Source: a virus. From it: a DNA stretch of 64,000 nt. Below the pieces are notes generated by a model. The model saw nothing but the letters and a program-made list of their open reading frames with translations, was not told the DNA's origin and made no database searches. The translations under genes were made by a program, and so were the position numbers. Each line of letters opens with the position of its first letter. Positions within the stretch are counted from its first letter, which is position 1. Below, piece by piece: positions 1 to 9,554 of this stretch. The stretch lies in the IMG/VR virus record IMGVR_UViG_3300033145_001320, positions 1 to 64,000 of that record. The stretch is one strand, 5' to 3'.

Positions 1-2105
1 TTACCACCAGCTCCAGTAGCAAATCTAGCAAGTCCTCTGGCACCACCACCTTGTAATGCACCTCTTGCACCACCTAGCGCTTTTCCAAGTTTTCCAGAAC
101 CACCTATTATTGTTTTACCTGCTCCTTTTCCAAACAATCTACCTACACCAGATATACCTTTTCCCATAAGTTTAAACATTTTCATGAATGGTCCGAGAAA
201 GAATACTGAAATAGTTTTGATAAGACGTCCTATTCTTCCCATTCTACCTAACAGGTTTGAAAAGAATCCGACTATCATTGGAATCCAACCTTTTACATCT
301 TTCCTATTTCTCTTAGCTGTCTGTGCCATCTTTCTGGTATTTTTTCTTATTTCAGCTAATTTTCTCTGTTTATCTCTTTCACTATTATAATTATCTTTAA
401 ATGCTTTCTTTGCAAGTTTTGCAGTTTTAAATATACTATTCTTTATTTTCGAAACTTGTTTTGTAAGAGTACGAGAAAGTTTATTTCCTTTGATAGCTGA
501 AATTGTTGATGATGCAATATTCTGTGCCATACTTGGTGAATGTGGACCTTCTCGATCTTCTCGATCTTCTTCAGATTTTCTGATTCGACTTAATTCATCG
601 ACCATTCTACCTTTCCAAGTTTTAGCAGTACCCCATGCTTCTTCACCTTTACCTTTTGCCCATGCACCTGCCCCACCAACAGCACCTGCTCCTGTTTCGT
701 ATATGGATGATGCTTTGCCCATAGCTCTATCTTTCATCTCTTTAGCTTTTCTAACTTGTTCATCTGTTATTGGTGCTGCTGGTCCTTCTCTCATTTTACC
801 AAAAATGTTTGCTTTAGTAAACCCCATATTTCTAAGGATTGCACCAGGTGATAATAAATCAGAAAAACTTGTAATACCAGCTTCTTGTAAAGCACTCTTA
901 TCAAGTCCCAATTTTTCTGAAAACATATCGAAAGCATTTCGTTTGCTGAACTTTCTTGTGGTCATAAATTCTTTTATTTTACCAAACAATGTATATGTTT
1001 TTGAAGATACTGGAGATACCTCTTCTCCCACTAATGCTTCAGCTGTGACTTTTGTATATTTATCAATATTTCGTAGGAAGACCATCCCTTTTGTATAGAT
1101 TAATGCTAGTAAGTTGACTTGTTGTTGATATATATTACTTGTTCGTGTTGCTTTTCTTACATCGCCTAAATAACCCCCACGAGCACTAAACAGTACTTTA
1201 AACGGAGTTGTGATAGATGATTTCATCAATTGACTAAACATTAGCATAGATTTGAGTGCTGGATTTTCTAATAGAGTTCTTTGCCAAGCAATCTGCATAC
1301 GATCCGCTGTACCAATTTGAGCTGCTTTTAATTCATTCATTGATTTTAATAGCTTTTGTTGAGTTTCTGTGGAGATCTTAGACGATGATCGTAGACCTTT
1401 ATTGATTTGTGACAATTCCTCTAAAACTTTATTGCTGCTGGTCGGATCAATTTTATCAAGGAGTTTATCGACTGGGGTTACAACTTCAGCAGCGTGAACT
1501 TCAATCATACCACCTTTTTTAATGAAACCACCTTCTTGTAGTTTTGGAGGATTTGCGGCACTAATATTATCTGATTGTTTTTTCTTGAATACGTTTCCTA
1601 GTGATTCTCCTGCTTTTGATAATGTACCACTAACTTGTTCTTTTATTTTTTTAGCAGATTGTTGGAAAACATCTGTTTCCATAAACTTGGCAGCAAAATA
1701 CCCAAACAGAGGAGTTGCTCTTGACATAGCCATAACCATTGTATTTTGTTTGTTAACACTTATATCTTCACCAATTGCTTTTCCGTATTGACCAATTGCT
1801 CCAGCAGTTGCTTTCGCTGTATCGCTTGTAATACTTGCTACTCCAACGGATAAGCTTTGGATTGTCTTCCCAAGACTTTTTACAACTCCATTATATGCAT
1901 TTGCAGTTTCATTTGTAAATTCGCTTTTTTCTATATCTAGTTGTTGCATTAACCTTTGTTGTTCTTTTGTTAATGAACTAACTTCTGATGAGATTTGCAT
2001 AGCCTTTTTATCTTGTTCTTGAACCATCCCATTTACTTTGTTATGAAGGCTATTAATTCGGCGTGCTCTATCGTTTCCTCCACTTGGTGGTTTTGGATCA
2101 GCCAT
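1..2105 (-). CDS. tail tape-measure-like protein, C-terminus outside window
   Basis: The frame is open from an ATG at 2105 (Shine-Dalgarno AAGGAGATAACTAA) to the window edge, giving about 701 residues of a longer protein. The N-terminal 150 residues look coiled-coil-like (Q/E/K/S-rich, few prolines). Near residue 200 there is a GGFIKKGGMIEVHAAEVVTP stretch, similar to a motif often seen in phage tape-measure proteins. The rest is rich in Gly, Ala, Ser and Lys, with hydrophobic and Gly-rich segments towards the edge. Tape measures set tail length and are packed inside the tail tube. The position next to the terminase and a baseplate-like gene fits a virion block. Function is inferred from composition and context; another long internal virion protein is possible. 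Confidence 0.6.
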   Translation of the reverse strand, partial: MADPKPPSGGNDRARRINSLHNKVNGMVQEQDKKAMQISSEVSSLTKEQQRLMQQLDIEKSEFTNETANAYNGVVKSLGKTIQSLSVGVASITSDTAKATAGAIGQYGKAIGEDISVNKQNTMVMAMSRATPLFGYFAAKFMETDVFQQSAKKIKEQVSGTLSKAGESLGNVFKKKQSDNISAANPPKLQEGGFIKKGGMIEVHAAEVVTPVDKLLDKIDPTSSNKVLEELSQINKGLRSSSKISTETQQKLLKSMNELKAAQIGTADRMQIAWQRTLLENPALKSMLMFSQLMKSSITTPFKVLFSARGGYLGDVRKATRTSNIYQQQVNLLALIYTKGMVFLRNIDKYTKVTAEALVGEEVSPVSSKTYTLFGKIKEFMTTRKFSKRNAFDMFSEKLGLDKSALQEAGITSFSDLLSPGAILRNMGFTKANIFGKMREGPAAPITDEQVRKAKEMKDRAMGKASSIYETGAGAVGGAGAWAKGKGEEAWGTAKTWKGRMVDELSRIRKSEEDREDREGPHSPSMAQNIASSTISAIKGNKLSRTLTKQVSKIKNSIFKTAKLAKKAFKDNYNSERDKQRKLAEIRKNTRKMAQTAKRNRKDVKGWIPMIVGFFSNLLGRMGRIGRLIKTISVFFLGPFMKMFKLMGKGISGVGRLFGKGAGKTIIGGSGKLGKALGGARGALQGGGARGLARFATGAGG

Positions 2106-2131
2106 TTAGTTATCTCCTTACAGGTAGTGCT

Positions 2132-3793
2132 CTATTTATTTTGATACATTCCAAGGATGTCAACAAACCCCTGCATCTCTCCAATGTTATCTTTAACATG
2201 TTTCATTATACCTTCATTAGTAAAGGACTCAGATGATCCCTCTGTGTTACTTCTAATAATGCTAGCCATTTCTGATGAAATTTGTGTAAACTCTTGTGTT
2301 CCAATTAACATCGGTGGATCATATTTTCTAACATACATAACAACAGATGTTGCGAGCACAAGGTCATCGTGACATCCTGAATCTGCTTCAACACGCCCGC
2401 TTGTTTTTGTTACTAATCCTGCAATTTCTAATGCCAATCTTTCTGATTTAACACATTCAGGATATTGAGTAATATATGAATAAAGTGCATCTATCATTAA
2501 TGGTCTAGTTTTTGAGTTTGTTGAAAGTCCTGGCAATACAGTTTGCTTCCCACGTTTCTCTTTATAAATCATATGACCAAACTCACTATTATTTAATTGT
2601 TCAACAACTTGATTTCCATATGAGTTTGATTCTACAACAATCAGACCAGGATATTGCGCTGCTAATACTTTTACAATTTTTACATAATCAAGGACTTTAC
2701 ATTTACCTTGATATTCTGCAACCTGTTCAAGAGTTTCATAATCCCAAACAGTAACAGCAGATTTATCTTCACCATGTTCAGGAGCTGTATCGACGCCCAT
2801 TATATAATATCTTCCGGGTATTGCATGGTCCCATTTCCACAATTCCCCATTGAAAAGTTTTGTAGTTTCAATAGGTTTATGAGCTGCATCTTGAACTTTT
2901 TCAACAGTCTCTGGTTCAAAGAATGAACCTTCTGCTGGTAAGAATTTTAGTTCCAATTCCTGAGCAATTTTTCTTTTATCATTATCAAATAATAAACATT
3001 GTGTTTTATACCAATCTTCATCATCAGCTAACTCAGGAATACTTTTCCAGTGAATAACAAATGGTTCAAATATATCGGTTCTTGATACAGCGTTCATGTA
3101 TCGTTTGAAGTACCACTCGCCTATTCCTACAGTTTTATTTGGTGTTGAGAGAACAACTGTACCGTATGGCACATTTGCTTTTTTAGCTTGCATTTGATTT
3201 GTTGATAATGCCGGAACCAGAGAAGTCCAAGCAGTATCAATATGATGAACAAATGCTGCCTCATCAATTACTAAGAATGTCAATGCCTTACCACGAAGGG
3301 TTTTATCTGGAGCATTAGGATTAACTGGCGATGCAAATACTTTAGAACCATTTGTTAAAATAAATGATTGCTCTGTTCTTTTTGCAAATCCTCTTCCGAG
3401 CATTCCACCTGGAGGTTTCATCCAATCGGGTAATTTCTCAACCATTCCACGAACAGCTCTAGCAAAGTCAGTAGCTTCTTTTCCATCTTTTGAAATAATT
3501 CCGATAACAGCATTATCAAAAAAGATTGTTAACCATGCAGAATATGCTTGGATGATAGTTGATATTCCGATCTGTCGACTCTTTAATACAAGTACATAAT
3601 GTTTTTCTTCAACCAAATTAATAAGTTCGACCTGTTTTTGATAAGGTACTAATTTAACATCTTTTCCCGGTATTTCAATTAGAATATATCTAGAACAAAA
3701 ATATTGGAAGTCAGCTTTACATCTTAAAAATTCACTTACATACTCATCGGCAAGACCCTGAATATCTCTGGGTTTTACGTTTTTAGATGCCAT
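2132..3793 (-). CDS. terL: terminase large subunit (DNA-packaging ATPase/nuclease)
   Basis: This 553-residue protein is the motor that cuts and packages phage DNA at the portal. The N-terminal ATPase domain has an adenine-binding YQKQ segment near residue 51, a T4 gp17-type Walker A, SRQIGIST, at about 72-79, and a Walker B, FLVIDEAAF, at about 173-181. The C-terminal RNase H-like nuclease domain shows MGVDTAPEHGEDKSA near residue 335, VVESNSYG about 50 residues later, and a late HDDLVLATSV acidic motif. All expected catalytic motifs are present and the length is normal. The start is supported by AAAGGAG upstream of ATG 3793. No small terminase is visible in the window. Confidence 0.95.
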   Translation of the reverse strand: MASKNVKPRDIQGLADEYVSEFLRCKADFQYFCSRYILIEIPGKDVKLVPYQKQVELINLVEEKHYVLVLKSRQIGISTIIQAYSAWLTIFFDNAVIGIISKDGKEATDFARAVRGMVEKLPDWMKPPGGMLGRGFAKRTEQSFILTNGSKVFASPVNPNAPDKTLRGKALTFLVIDEAAFVHHIDTAWTSLVPALSTNQMQAKKANVPYGTVVLSTPNKTVGIGEWYFKRYMNAVSRTDIFEPFVIHWKSIPELADDEDWYKTQCLLFDNDKRKIAQELELKFLPAEGSFFEPETVEKVQDAAHKPIETTKLFNGELWKWDHAIPGRYYIMGVDTAPEHGEDKSAVTVWDYETLEQVAEYQGKCKVLDYVKIVKVLAAQYPGLIVVESNSYGNQVVEQLNNSEFGHMIYKEKRGKQTVLPGLSTNSKTRPLMIDALYSYITQYPECVKSERLALEIAGLVTKTSGRVEADSGCHDDLVLATSVVMYVRKYDPPMLIGTQEFTQISSEMASIIRSNTEGSSESFTNEGIMKHVKDNIGEMQGFVDILGMYQNK

Positions 3794-3834
3794 ACTATTC
3801 TCCTTTATTTTTTGTTCTAAAAATTAGTTTACTT

Positions 3835-5121
3835 CTAATTCTTTTTATTTGTTCTGTTGAGGTTTATTTGGGCGGTACTTTGCCATCCAGGTCCTTGTCT
3901 TTTAAAATTAAGAATTGAACTCCATAATATATACTTCCCTTCAAAATCTTGATATTCGATTGAAGCTGGTTTAAACTTAACACACTCTCCAACATCCATA
4001 AGTTTTAAGACTGGTAAGTTTCTTTCTAAATTTAATGAAATACTGGCAAGATCGGATACACTTCGTCCGTATCGAGAATCAAATTGAGTAAGCTTTGTAT
4101 TATACCCTGTATCCTCATTATAATATTTAATACTTTTGGCTGCCTCATCAATATATAAATTTTTATTTCTTTGACTGTAAAATAATGATTCTTCTTTAGC
4201 GATTGTATCAAGATCAAAAACTAATATTGATGATAATGTATCTTTTGGTCTTACAAGCTGATGAATATATGATCCAGTATCAGCAAATCTCACATTTCCA
4301 GAATATGAACTTTCAACAGAATCATATGTATAAAAAACAGTACCTAGATTATCAGAATCATCAAATACTTTTTGATCGAGTTTACTGGGGTGATCTGATG
4401 ATGCTAATTGATAGACTGTAAATGCTTGATCCATACTTATTTTGGCTGTTAAATTCTTAATATATACTTTATTATCATATTGACAAAAGACACCTGGGGT
4501 TCCTGAAAATAATCCAAATCTTTGATCTAAAAACCCATCAAATATATTAGAAGAACCTCTATTGTATTCTTTAATAACTTTATAAAATGATGTTGGAGGG
4601 ACACAAATTTGATCAATTGTTGTTGTATTCTGCCCATTTGTATCATATTCTACAGTTGTTCCAACTTCAGTTGCTAAAGATGCAATAACAGATTTCAAAT
4701 CTGTGCCAATAAAAACATCATTAACTAAAGTTGACATAGTTTTATATGATTGCCTTACAATGGTTGTAATTCTTATTGGAGTCCTGACTGGTTGTGTTGT
4801 GGTTGACATTTGACTTCTACTATCTAGTTTAAATCTGGATGTAAGATACATAAGTTCCACTTCTATGCTTGGCCCGGGTATCGCTTGTTCTCTAGTAAGA
4901 GTTATTGTAAGTTTGATTGGTTCACCACCAAATATATCTTCCACAATAGCATCGGCAGGATCTAACAAAAAATGTAGATCAATTACTTGGTATGCAGTAC
5001 TCAAAGAAGACGTAAGGGTTACACCTGTTACATCATTAGTGTAATCTAAATCTTTTATCATTACTTTAATGACATATAATTGATTGTCTACATATCCGAC
5101 ATCTGCTGGTTTTTCTGGCAT
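3835..5121 (-). CDS. putative baseplate/tail structural protein
   Basis: This 428-residue protein is rich in beta-prone Thr/Val/Ile sequence and has no enzymatic motif. A central stretch (roughly residues 180-230, PPTSFYKVIKEYNRGSSNIF followed by a tyrosine- and glycine-rich segment) recalls baseplate hub proteins of T4-like phages in layout, but I could not confirm this. It lies between the terminase and a DUF932-like gene, in a block that looks like virion genes. The start ATG has AAGGGA upstream. Treat it as a structural protein of uncertain type. Confidence 0.45.
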   Translation of the reverse strand: MPEKPADVGYVDNQLYVIKVMIKDLDYTNDVTGVTLTSSLSTAYQVIDLHFLLDPADAIVEDIFGGEPIKLTITLTREQAIPGPSIEVELMYLTSRFKLDSRSQMSTTTQPVRTPIRITTIVRQSYKTMSTLVNDVFIGTDLKSVIASLATEVGTTVEYDTNGQNTTTIDQICVPPTSFYKVIKEYNRGSSNIFDGFLDQRFGLFSGTPGVFCQYDNKVYIKNLTAKISMDQAFTVYQLASSDHPSKLDQKVFDDSDNLGTVFYTYDSVESSYSGNVRFADTGSYIHQLVRPKDTLSSILVFDLDTIAKEESLFYSQRNKNLYIDEAAKSIKYYNEDTGYNTKLTQFDSRYGRSVSDLASISLNLERNLPVLKLMDVGECVKFKPASIEYQDFEGKYILWSSILNFKRQGPGWQSTAQINLNRTNKKN

Positions 5122-5153
5122 GACTCTATTATCCCTTATTTTCTTTTTTGTTC

Positions 5154-5185
5154 CAAAAAAAATGAGGGGTTACAACAACCCCTCA
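5154..5185 (-). terminator. rho-independent terminator
   Basis: On the minus strand a perfect stem (TGAGGGGTT, loop, AACCCCTCA) is followed at once by a run of eight T residues. It lies just after the stop of the gene at 5201-6124, so it should end that transcript ahead of the structural gene at 3835-5121. Confidence 0.85.
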
Positions 5186-5200
5186 TAAATATAACTCACG

Positions 5201-6124
5201 CTACGAAGTTTGTAGTCTTTCTAAAACATCAAACATTCGTGGTGGTATAATCAGAACACTTTCTGCTGCATTTTCCATTAACCTTTTAATGTTAAGGTTC
5301 GGTTCGAAACTACTATATCTCACAATCGCAAGAAACATTTGCCATGCTGTTGGCAATCTATTTCCTGACGCTGTTTGCATTTCATCCAATAATGTTGAAA
5401 CAGCTTCCCTTCTCTTTTTTCCAAATCCTTCTACTACATCAAGAACCCCAAGCATTTCTTGTTCACTAAGTTCACTTGAAAAACTTTGAGTAATCATATC
5501 TGCAATGTTTTCTGTAAACACTCCCATATAGGAATTAATTGCAGATGCCATTTCTGTATTAGAATTAACAATATGAATCTGCCTCATTTCTCCGAGACTA
5601 AAACCGAATGTTACTCGCTCTCTATTCACATATGTTGCAATTCCAAAAGATAAGGATGCTGCTTTTGTTCCATTATAACTATTTTGAACAATCATAACTG
5701 GAAGTACATCTCCTGCATTTGGAACATTTTGTGAACTTTGAATAATCAATTCAGTTCTCATTCGTGTGAGATCATAACTGAGAATACAATTTTCAGTTAC
5801 TATTGGCATACCTACTGCCTGAACTGCTGATCTGATTCTTTCATTCAATACATCGTTACCCATGAATTGATAAAAGTCAGATACTGTACCACAATATTTA
5901 TATTCATCATCATCTGGAGCTTTTGTAAATATTGCCATCATCGGCATTTCAAACCCATCAGTTGGATGAGTTGCCTCCATCCCTCGATCTATATATGGAG
6001 AAGGCATTGTTGTTGCTTGTCTATATACGATTTCAGAATATCTATCGGAATAACTATAAAGTCCTCTAAATGAGCGACCTTGCAATCCCATTGATTCTGC
6101 TCTTTCGCTAAAGGGTGTCCTCAT
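5201..6124 (-). CDS. DUF932-like phage protein
   Basis: The protein has 307 residues from ATG 6124. A GTG nine bases further upstream also opens the frame, but it sits inside the near-perfect Shine-Dalgarno AAGGAGGTGATC, so ATG 6124 is the better start. The middle (GDVLPVMIVQNSYNGTKAAS, then a segment ending in IHIVNSNTEM) resembles the DUF932 family of phage and plasmid proteins, in which an N-x-(Y/H)-(N/D)-G-(T/S) core precedes a Ser/Asn-rich segment. The biochemical role of that family is unknown to me. The gene is followed by a strong terminator and overlaps the 3' end of its upstream neighbour. Confidence 0.5.
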   Translation of the reverse strand: MRTPFSERAESMGLQGRSFRGLYSYSDRYSEIVYRQATTMPSPYIDRGMEATHPTDGFEMPMMAIFTKAPDDDEYKYCGTVSDFYQFMGNDVLNERIRSAVQAVGMPIVTENCILSYDLTRMRTELIIQSSQNVPNAGDVLPVMIVQNSYNGTKAASLSFGIATYVNRERVTFGFSLGEMRQIHIVNSNTEMASAINSYMGVFTENIADMITQSFSSELSEQEMLGVLDVVEGFGKKRREAVSTLLDEMQTASGNRLPTAWQMFLAIVRYSSFEPNLNIKRLMENAAESVLIIPPRMFDVLERLQTS

Positions 6125-6443
6125 CGGGATCACCTCCTTCCTCTTTTAATACTTTGTTTATTGTTTTACATAATTTTATTTTCAGAGCTTCTTGAAACAT
6201 ATCCATTCTTCCCCGAAATATCATTCTACAAAGCATATCCATCATTACTTCAACTGATTCATCAACAGACATATTATCTATTTTGTGTTGATGTCTATGC
6301 TTTACAATATTTATGGTATTCTTGTAATCTAATGATATAGCGATAGTTGCCTCATGAAGAGTAAATGGTGGCAATGTACTTATTGATTGATTCTGTCTAA
6401 ATGATTGTGCTGATTTATTATGGTTAAATGAGTTTTTAGACAT
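6108..6443 (-). CDS. hypothetical protein
   Basis: This is a 111-residue polar protein with no motif I recognise; the start ATG has GGAGAG upstream. It is translationally coupled: its ATG overlaps the TAA of the methyltransferase-like gene (TAATG), and its 3' end overlaps the next gene. The middle is His-rich (KHRHQHK) and the C-terminus acidic. Confidence 0.6.
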   Translation of the reverse strand: MSKNSFNHNKSAQSFRQNQSISTLPPFTLHEATIAISLDYKNTINIVKHRHQHKIDNMSVDESVEVMMDMLCRMIFRGRMDMFQEALKIKLCKTINKVLKEEGGDPDEDTL

Positions 6444-7072
6444 TATACTCTCCAGGCAAAGAATCTCATATAAATATTACGCCCATCAAAATTGCATCGT
6501 TCTTCAATTTGTTTTGGATCTACTGTGAATCTTTTTTCACGCTCCCAAAATTTCTTTGCTCTGAATGGTGTCCATATTGAAGCATGAGGGCATGATGGTT
6601 CATTTAACAATTCAGTTGTTAATTCAGTATTCCATCCCGTAAAATCATCATACTGTTCGAAGTCTTTTATCTTACAACGTTGTTCTTCATTGATAATTCG
6701 CTGTGCTAATACTTGATAGTTTGGAACTATAACATCAATCATAGCGCCTTTACGTGCGACTGTTGATATTAAATATATAAAATAATCCAACTGTGTAAAT
6801 GATACATGTTCAAGGAATCTATATATCACAACACGATCAAATTGAAGTATGGTTCTCTCCATAAATTCAAATATATCTGTATTACAAAATCTCTGTTTGG
6901 AAACTGCATCGGGATCTTTTGCCCATTCTACTGCTTCTCTTTCAATACTTTGTGGGGTCGTGTCTGTATAATATGACGTATCAATGTTTAATGTGTACGA
7001 TGGAATCATTTCATCGTCCAATACAGTTGGTATTGGAGAAAGTTTTCCGCCTGCAATATTTAATATTATCAT
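6443..7072 (-). CDS. class I SAM-dependent methyltransferase-like protein
   Basis: The 209-residue protein begins with a beta-strand and glycine loop, ILNIAGGK, that fits motif I of class I methyltransferases. About residues 78-115 read FDRVVIYRFLEHVSFTQLD followed by a second strand (IDVIVPNY), the usual post-motif region with the LEHV signature of methyltransferase-11-type enzymes. The substrate cannot be told. Similar phage proteins are often predicted to act on sugars or small molecules rather than DNA, and I see no DNA-methyltransferase motif IV. RBS AAGGAGATATA supports ATG 7072. Confidence 0.6.
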   Translation of the reverse strand: MIILNIAGGKLSPIPTVLDDEMIPSYTLNIDTSYYTDTTPQSIEREAVEWAKDPDAVSKQRFCNTDIFEFMERTILQFDRVVIYRFLEHVSFTQLDYFIYLISTVARKGAMIDVIVPNYQVLAQRIINEEQRCKIKDFEQYDDFTGWNTELTTELLNEPSCPHASIWTPFRAKKFWEREKRFTVDPKQIEERCNFDGRNIYMRFFAWRV

Positions 7073-7081
7073 TATATCTCC

Positions 7082-7816
7082 TTATCTGACAAAATCTACT
7101 ACAATACTTTTTGTAAAGGGCGCTATGTAAAAATTGAAATAAGTGTCTCTATCAATATCATCTGGATCCATTATTTTTAATGTTGACTTCGTGACTTCGA
7201 CTTGACCATAACCCTTTAAAAAAATATTGTATTTATCATTCGCTTGAGGGATACCAAACAATTTAATGTTGGTTGTGGTCATCATATGATCTTTAATTCG
7301 TTGCAGGTTTCTGAATAATGTTTCCTTGTTGGTAAAATTTATTTTACATATTTTCTCATATATTGTATTTAATTCTTTATATTTATATGGGACACCTTTA
7401 ATAGATGTTTTGTTTTCACTATCCAGAGCGATGTATTTTTTTCTATCAATTGATGAAATAAAAATTATGAGATGCTTACGGATGTTCAATGGAATACCTT
7501 TTAAATCAGTTATCCTGAGAAGTTTCTTATGTAGCAATACACCATCATATTGACGGATCAATATATCATCATCTGTAATTTCATTCACCCGCATGTATTC
7601 ATCTATTATTGAGTTTGTTGTATTCCGTAGAAGAGATGTCAACTTTGGATTTTTTCTCATCATTTTACCAATTTGAATATTTCTTTCGGTTTTGTTATCC
7701 CGTTCAATTCCGGTCATATCCAAACCTAAGTTTTGCATGATGGAATAATGACAGGACTCAATATCATAAAGATACACATCGCTTAATATAAGCTTTTTAT
7801 TTTTGTTTATTTGCAT
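7082..7816 (-). CDS. hypothetical protein with polymerase-palm-like motifs
   Basis: A 244-residue basic protein I cannot assign. Near residues 14-28 it has DVYLYDIESCHYSIM, which resembles motif A of palm-domain polymerases (an aspartate, then a few residues, then an aromatic). About 75 residues later, ILIRQYDGVLL resembles a motif C strand with one aspartate. A full polymerase would need more sequence, so it could be a stripped-down or inactive relative, or the likeness may be chance. The Shine-Dalgarno upstream of ATG 7816 is weak, and a GC-rich hairpin lies in the leader. Confidence 0.45.
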   Translation of the reverse strand: MQINKNKKLILSDVYLYDIESCHYSIMQNLGLDMTGIERDNKTERNIQIGKMMRKNPKLTSLLRNTTNSIIDEYMRVNEITDDDILIRQYDGVLLHKKLLRITDLKGIPLNIRKHLIIFISSIDRKKYIALDSENKTSIKGVPYKYKELNTIYEKICKINFTNKETLFRNLQRIKDHMMTTTNIKLFGIPQANDKYNIFLKGYGQVEVTKSTLKIMDPDDIDRDTYFNFYIAPFTKSIVVDFVR

Positions 7817-7826
7817 GATGAATGAT

Positions 7827-7859
7827 GGATGGGGATAATATTTTCATTACCCCCCATCC
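7827..7859 (-). terminator. GC-rich hairpin, probable terminator
   Basis: GGATGGGG at 7827-7834 pairs with CCCCATCC at 7852-7859, immediately after the stop of the 7867-8619 gene. There is no clear T run on the minus strand, so it may be a weak terminator or a processing/leader structure for the gene at 7082-7816. Confidence 0.55.
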
Positions 7860-7866
7860 AATTCTC

Positions 7867-8619
7867 CTACTTTAAAATATCAATCAATACATTATCAATT
7901 TGTAAATGATGGTTGATATCTGTAACATCTCTTTGTCTATCAACTAACCAATTAACAACAGACTGATTCGTTGATAGGCCATCAATAGATTTTGCTGATT
8001 GTTTATATAATAATTGCAATGATTCTAAATCAGCAGGTTCAGCCAATTTTTCATATGTGATAATTGGCTGTGTTGCTGGAAGTTCTAATTCAGTATCTTT
8101 TTTCTTTACACGGATAATAGAATAAGGAATTATATAAGCACCAACTGAAGCACATAATGCACAAATCAAACCTGTACGAACACCGTATGTTTTGATAAAT
8201 ACATCTCCATGTTGGTATACAATTTTAAAACCATTATTATATATGTCCATTGATAAAGGTGGAAGATCTAAAACTGGAATTGAATCTGCATTGTCAAATA
8301 CTCTTAAAGCTCTTTCATCATTGCCATCATCATCAACACTACCTTCGTTGTTTTTGACAGCCATAATAAGAGTACTCTCAGAATTAATTCCACGAATTAC
8401 AACCTTTACCTGATTGATGTTGTCAATCCCTTCACTGTTAGCTTCAAACCATGATGATAACATGGCAATGGGAATAACATTAGCTTGAGGTTCTTCAATA
8501 ATATCTGTAGCCACATCTTCCGATGATTCTTCTTCCGGAAGATCCAAATCCGTTTCCGAAAATACTACGCCTTCTGTAGTGTCTGCAGCTTGGACTAGTT
8601 GTGATAAGTTTTCATTCAT
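7867..8619 (-). CDS. hypothetical protein, acidic N-terminus
   Basis: This 250-residue protein has a very acidic first 45 residues (LPEEESSEDVATDIIEE), then a mixed alpha/beta body with a possible short hydrophobic stretch around residues 150-165 (LICALCASVGAYIIPYSII). I recognise no family. The start ATG has AAAGGAG upstream. It could be a virion or assembly protein, but nothing in the sequence shows this. Confidence 0.6.
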   Translation of the reverse strand: MNENLSQLVQAADTTEGVVFSETDLDLPEEESSEDVATDIIEEPQANVIPIAMLSSWFEANSEGIDNINQVKVVIRGINSESTLIMAVKNNEGSVDDDGNDERALRVFDNADSIPVLDLPPLSMDIYNNGFKIVYQHGDVFIKTYGVRTGLICALCASVGAYIIPYSIIRVKKKDTELELPATQPIITYEKLAEPADLESLQLLYKQSAKSIDGLSTNQSVVNWLVDRQRDVTDINHHLQIDNVLIDILK

Positions 8620-8646
8620 TTGAATATTTTCTCCTTTGTCGTTTTT

Positions 8647-9000
8647 TTATTCTTTCCATTTTAATGCATCGCTTTCTGCGTTCTCTCTCCATTTTGTTGG
8701 ATCGACTATTGCATATGTTTCTAATGCAGCACCAGCCAGAGCCATAACTTTAATGATTTCGGCATATGCTTTCACGGGAGCGAATCCTCCATTATGATGT
8801 TCAACACAATCCTCTAACCATGGAGGTAAATCTTTATCCCATTTTCCTACATATGCTGCTTTTGCTTCTTGAACATATCTTTCAAGAAATAACAGAAAAC
8901 TTGGAAAACTCAATGATGGATCATCTTTATATTCTCCAAATACACTTCGTTCATAATTTCGTTCTTTTTTATATAAGTCTCTCATTTTTGTTTCGTTCAT
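8647..9000 (-). CDS. hypothetical protein
   Basis: This 117-residue protein has several tryptophans and a WLEDCVEHHNGGFAPVKAYA core that recurs, from memory, in uncharacterised phage proteins that I cannot name with confidence. It overlaps the preceding gene by ATGA. The RBS (GAGG) is suitably spaced. Confidence 0.6.
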   Translation of the reverse strand: MNETKMRDLYKKERNYERSVFGEYKDDPSLSFPSFLLFLERYVQEAKAAYVGKWDKDLPPWLEDCVEHHNGGFAPVKAYAEIIKVMALAGAALETYAIVDPTKWRENAESDALKWKE

Positions 9001-9554
9001 GTATTTTCCTCACTTAGTCTATCTTGAAATTCTGATACAAATAATGTTCTTGCTTCTGATGTATTTCCATATTTTCTATAGAGTTCATTTAATATTCCGT
9101 CCATTCCGAAATTATCAATAATATTTTTAACATAATCAGAAATAGTATTATAAGGAAATGAACCAACATGTTCGAATGGATTTCCTACATAGAATCGTCT
9201 CATGTGTCCTATTTTTGGACCTGTTATCATCATAATATGACTTCCATAATCTCTGAAAATATCACCATGTTTTCTTTTTACGACTCTATATCTTGTCATT
9301 AATATAGCATATTGATTGAAAGCATATATTGGGACTCTTTTGTCTCTTTTCAACCTTTGTGCTTTATCTTCACTATCTAAAAACCAATCTTTATAATCAT
9401 AAGAAGCAAAATAACCAGATCCAAATTTGATTATATCACCACGCTTCCATCCGGTCCTTTCATCTTCAATTGGTTCTCTGACACAGTTAGCTATACCGTT
9501 CCATCGAGTTGAATGGCTGTATCTTTCTGGTTCTTCTTCCCATGGTCGAATCAT
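8997..9554 (-). CDS. hypothetical protein
   Basis: A 185-residue protein rich in aromatic and charged residues, with no motif I recognise. It starts with an ATG preceded by AGGAG, overlaps FolE2 by four bases at its start and the next gene by four bases at its end, so the three genes are probably co-translated. No signal peptide or membrane segment is visible. Confidence 0.6.
   Translation of the reverse strand: MIRPWEEEPERYSHSTRWNGIANCVREPIEDERTGWKRGDIIKFGSGYFASYDYKDWFLDSEDKAQRLKRDKRVPIYAFNQYAILMTRYRVVKRKHGDIFRDYGSHIMMITGPKIGHMRRFYVGNPFEHVGSFPYNTISDYVKNIIDNFGMDGILNELYRKYGNTSEARTLFVSEFQDRLSEENT

Noticed and set aside
490-1098. 202-residue plus-strand open frame
   Set aside because: It lies antisense inside the continuous tape-measure-like gene, has no ribosome binding site and no plausible domain; it is a shadow of the minus-strand gene.
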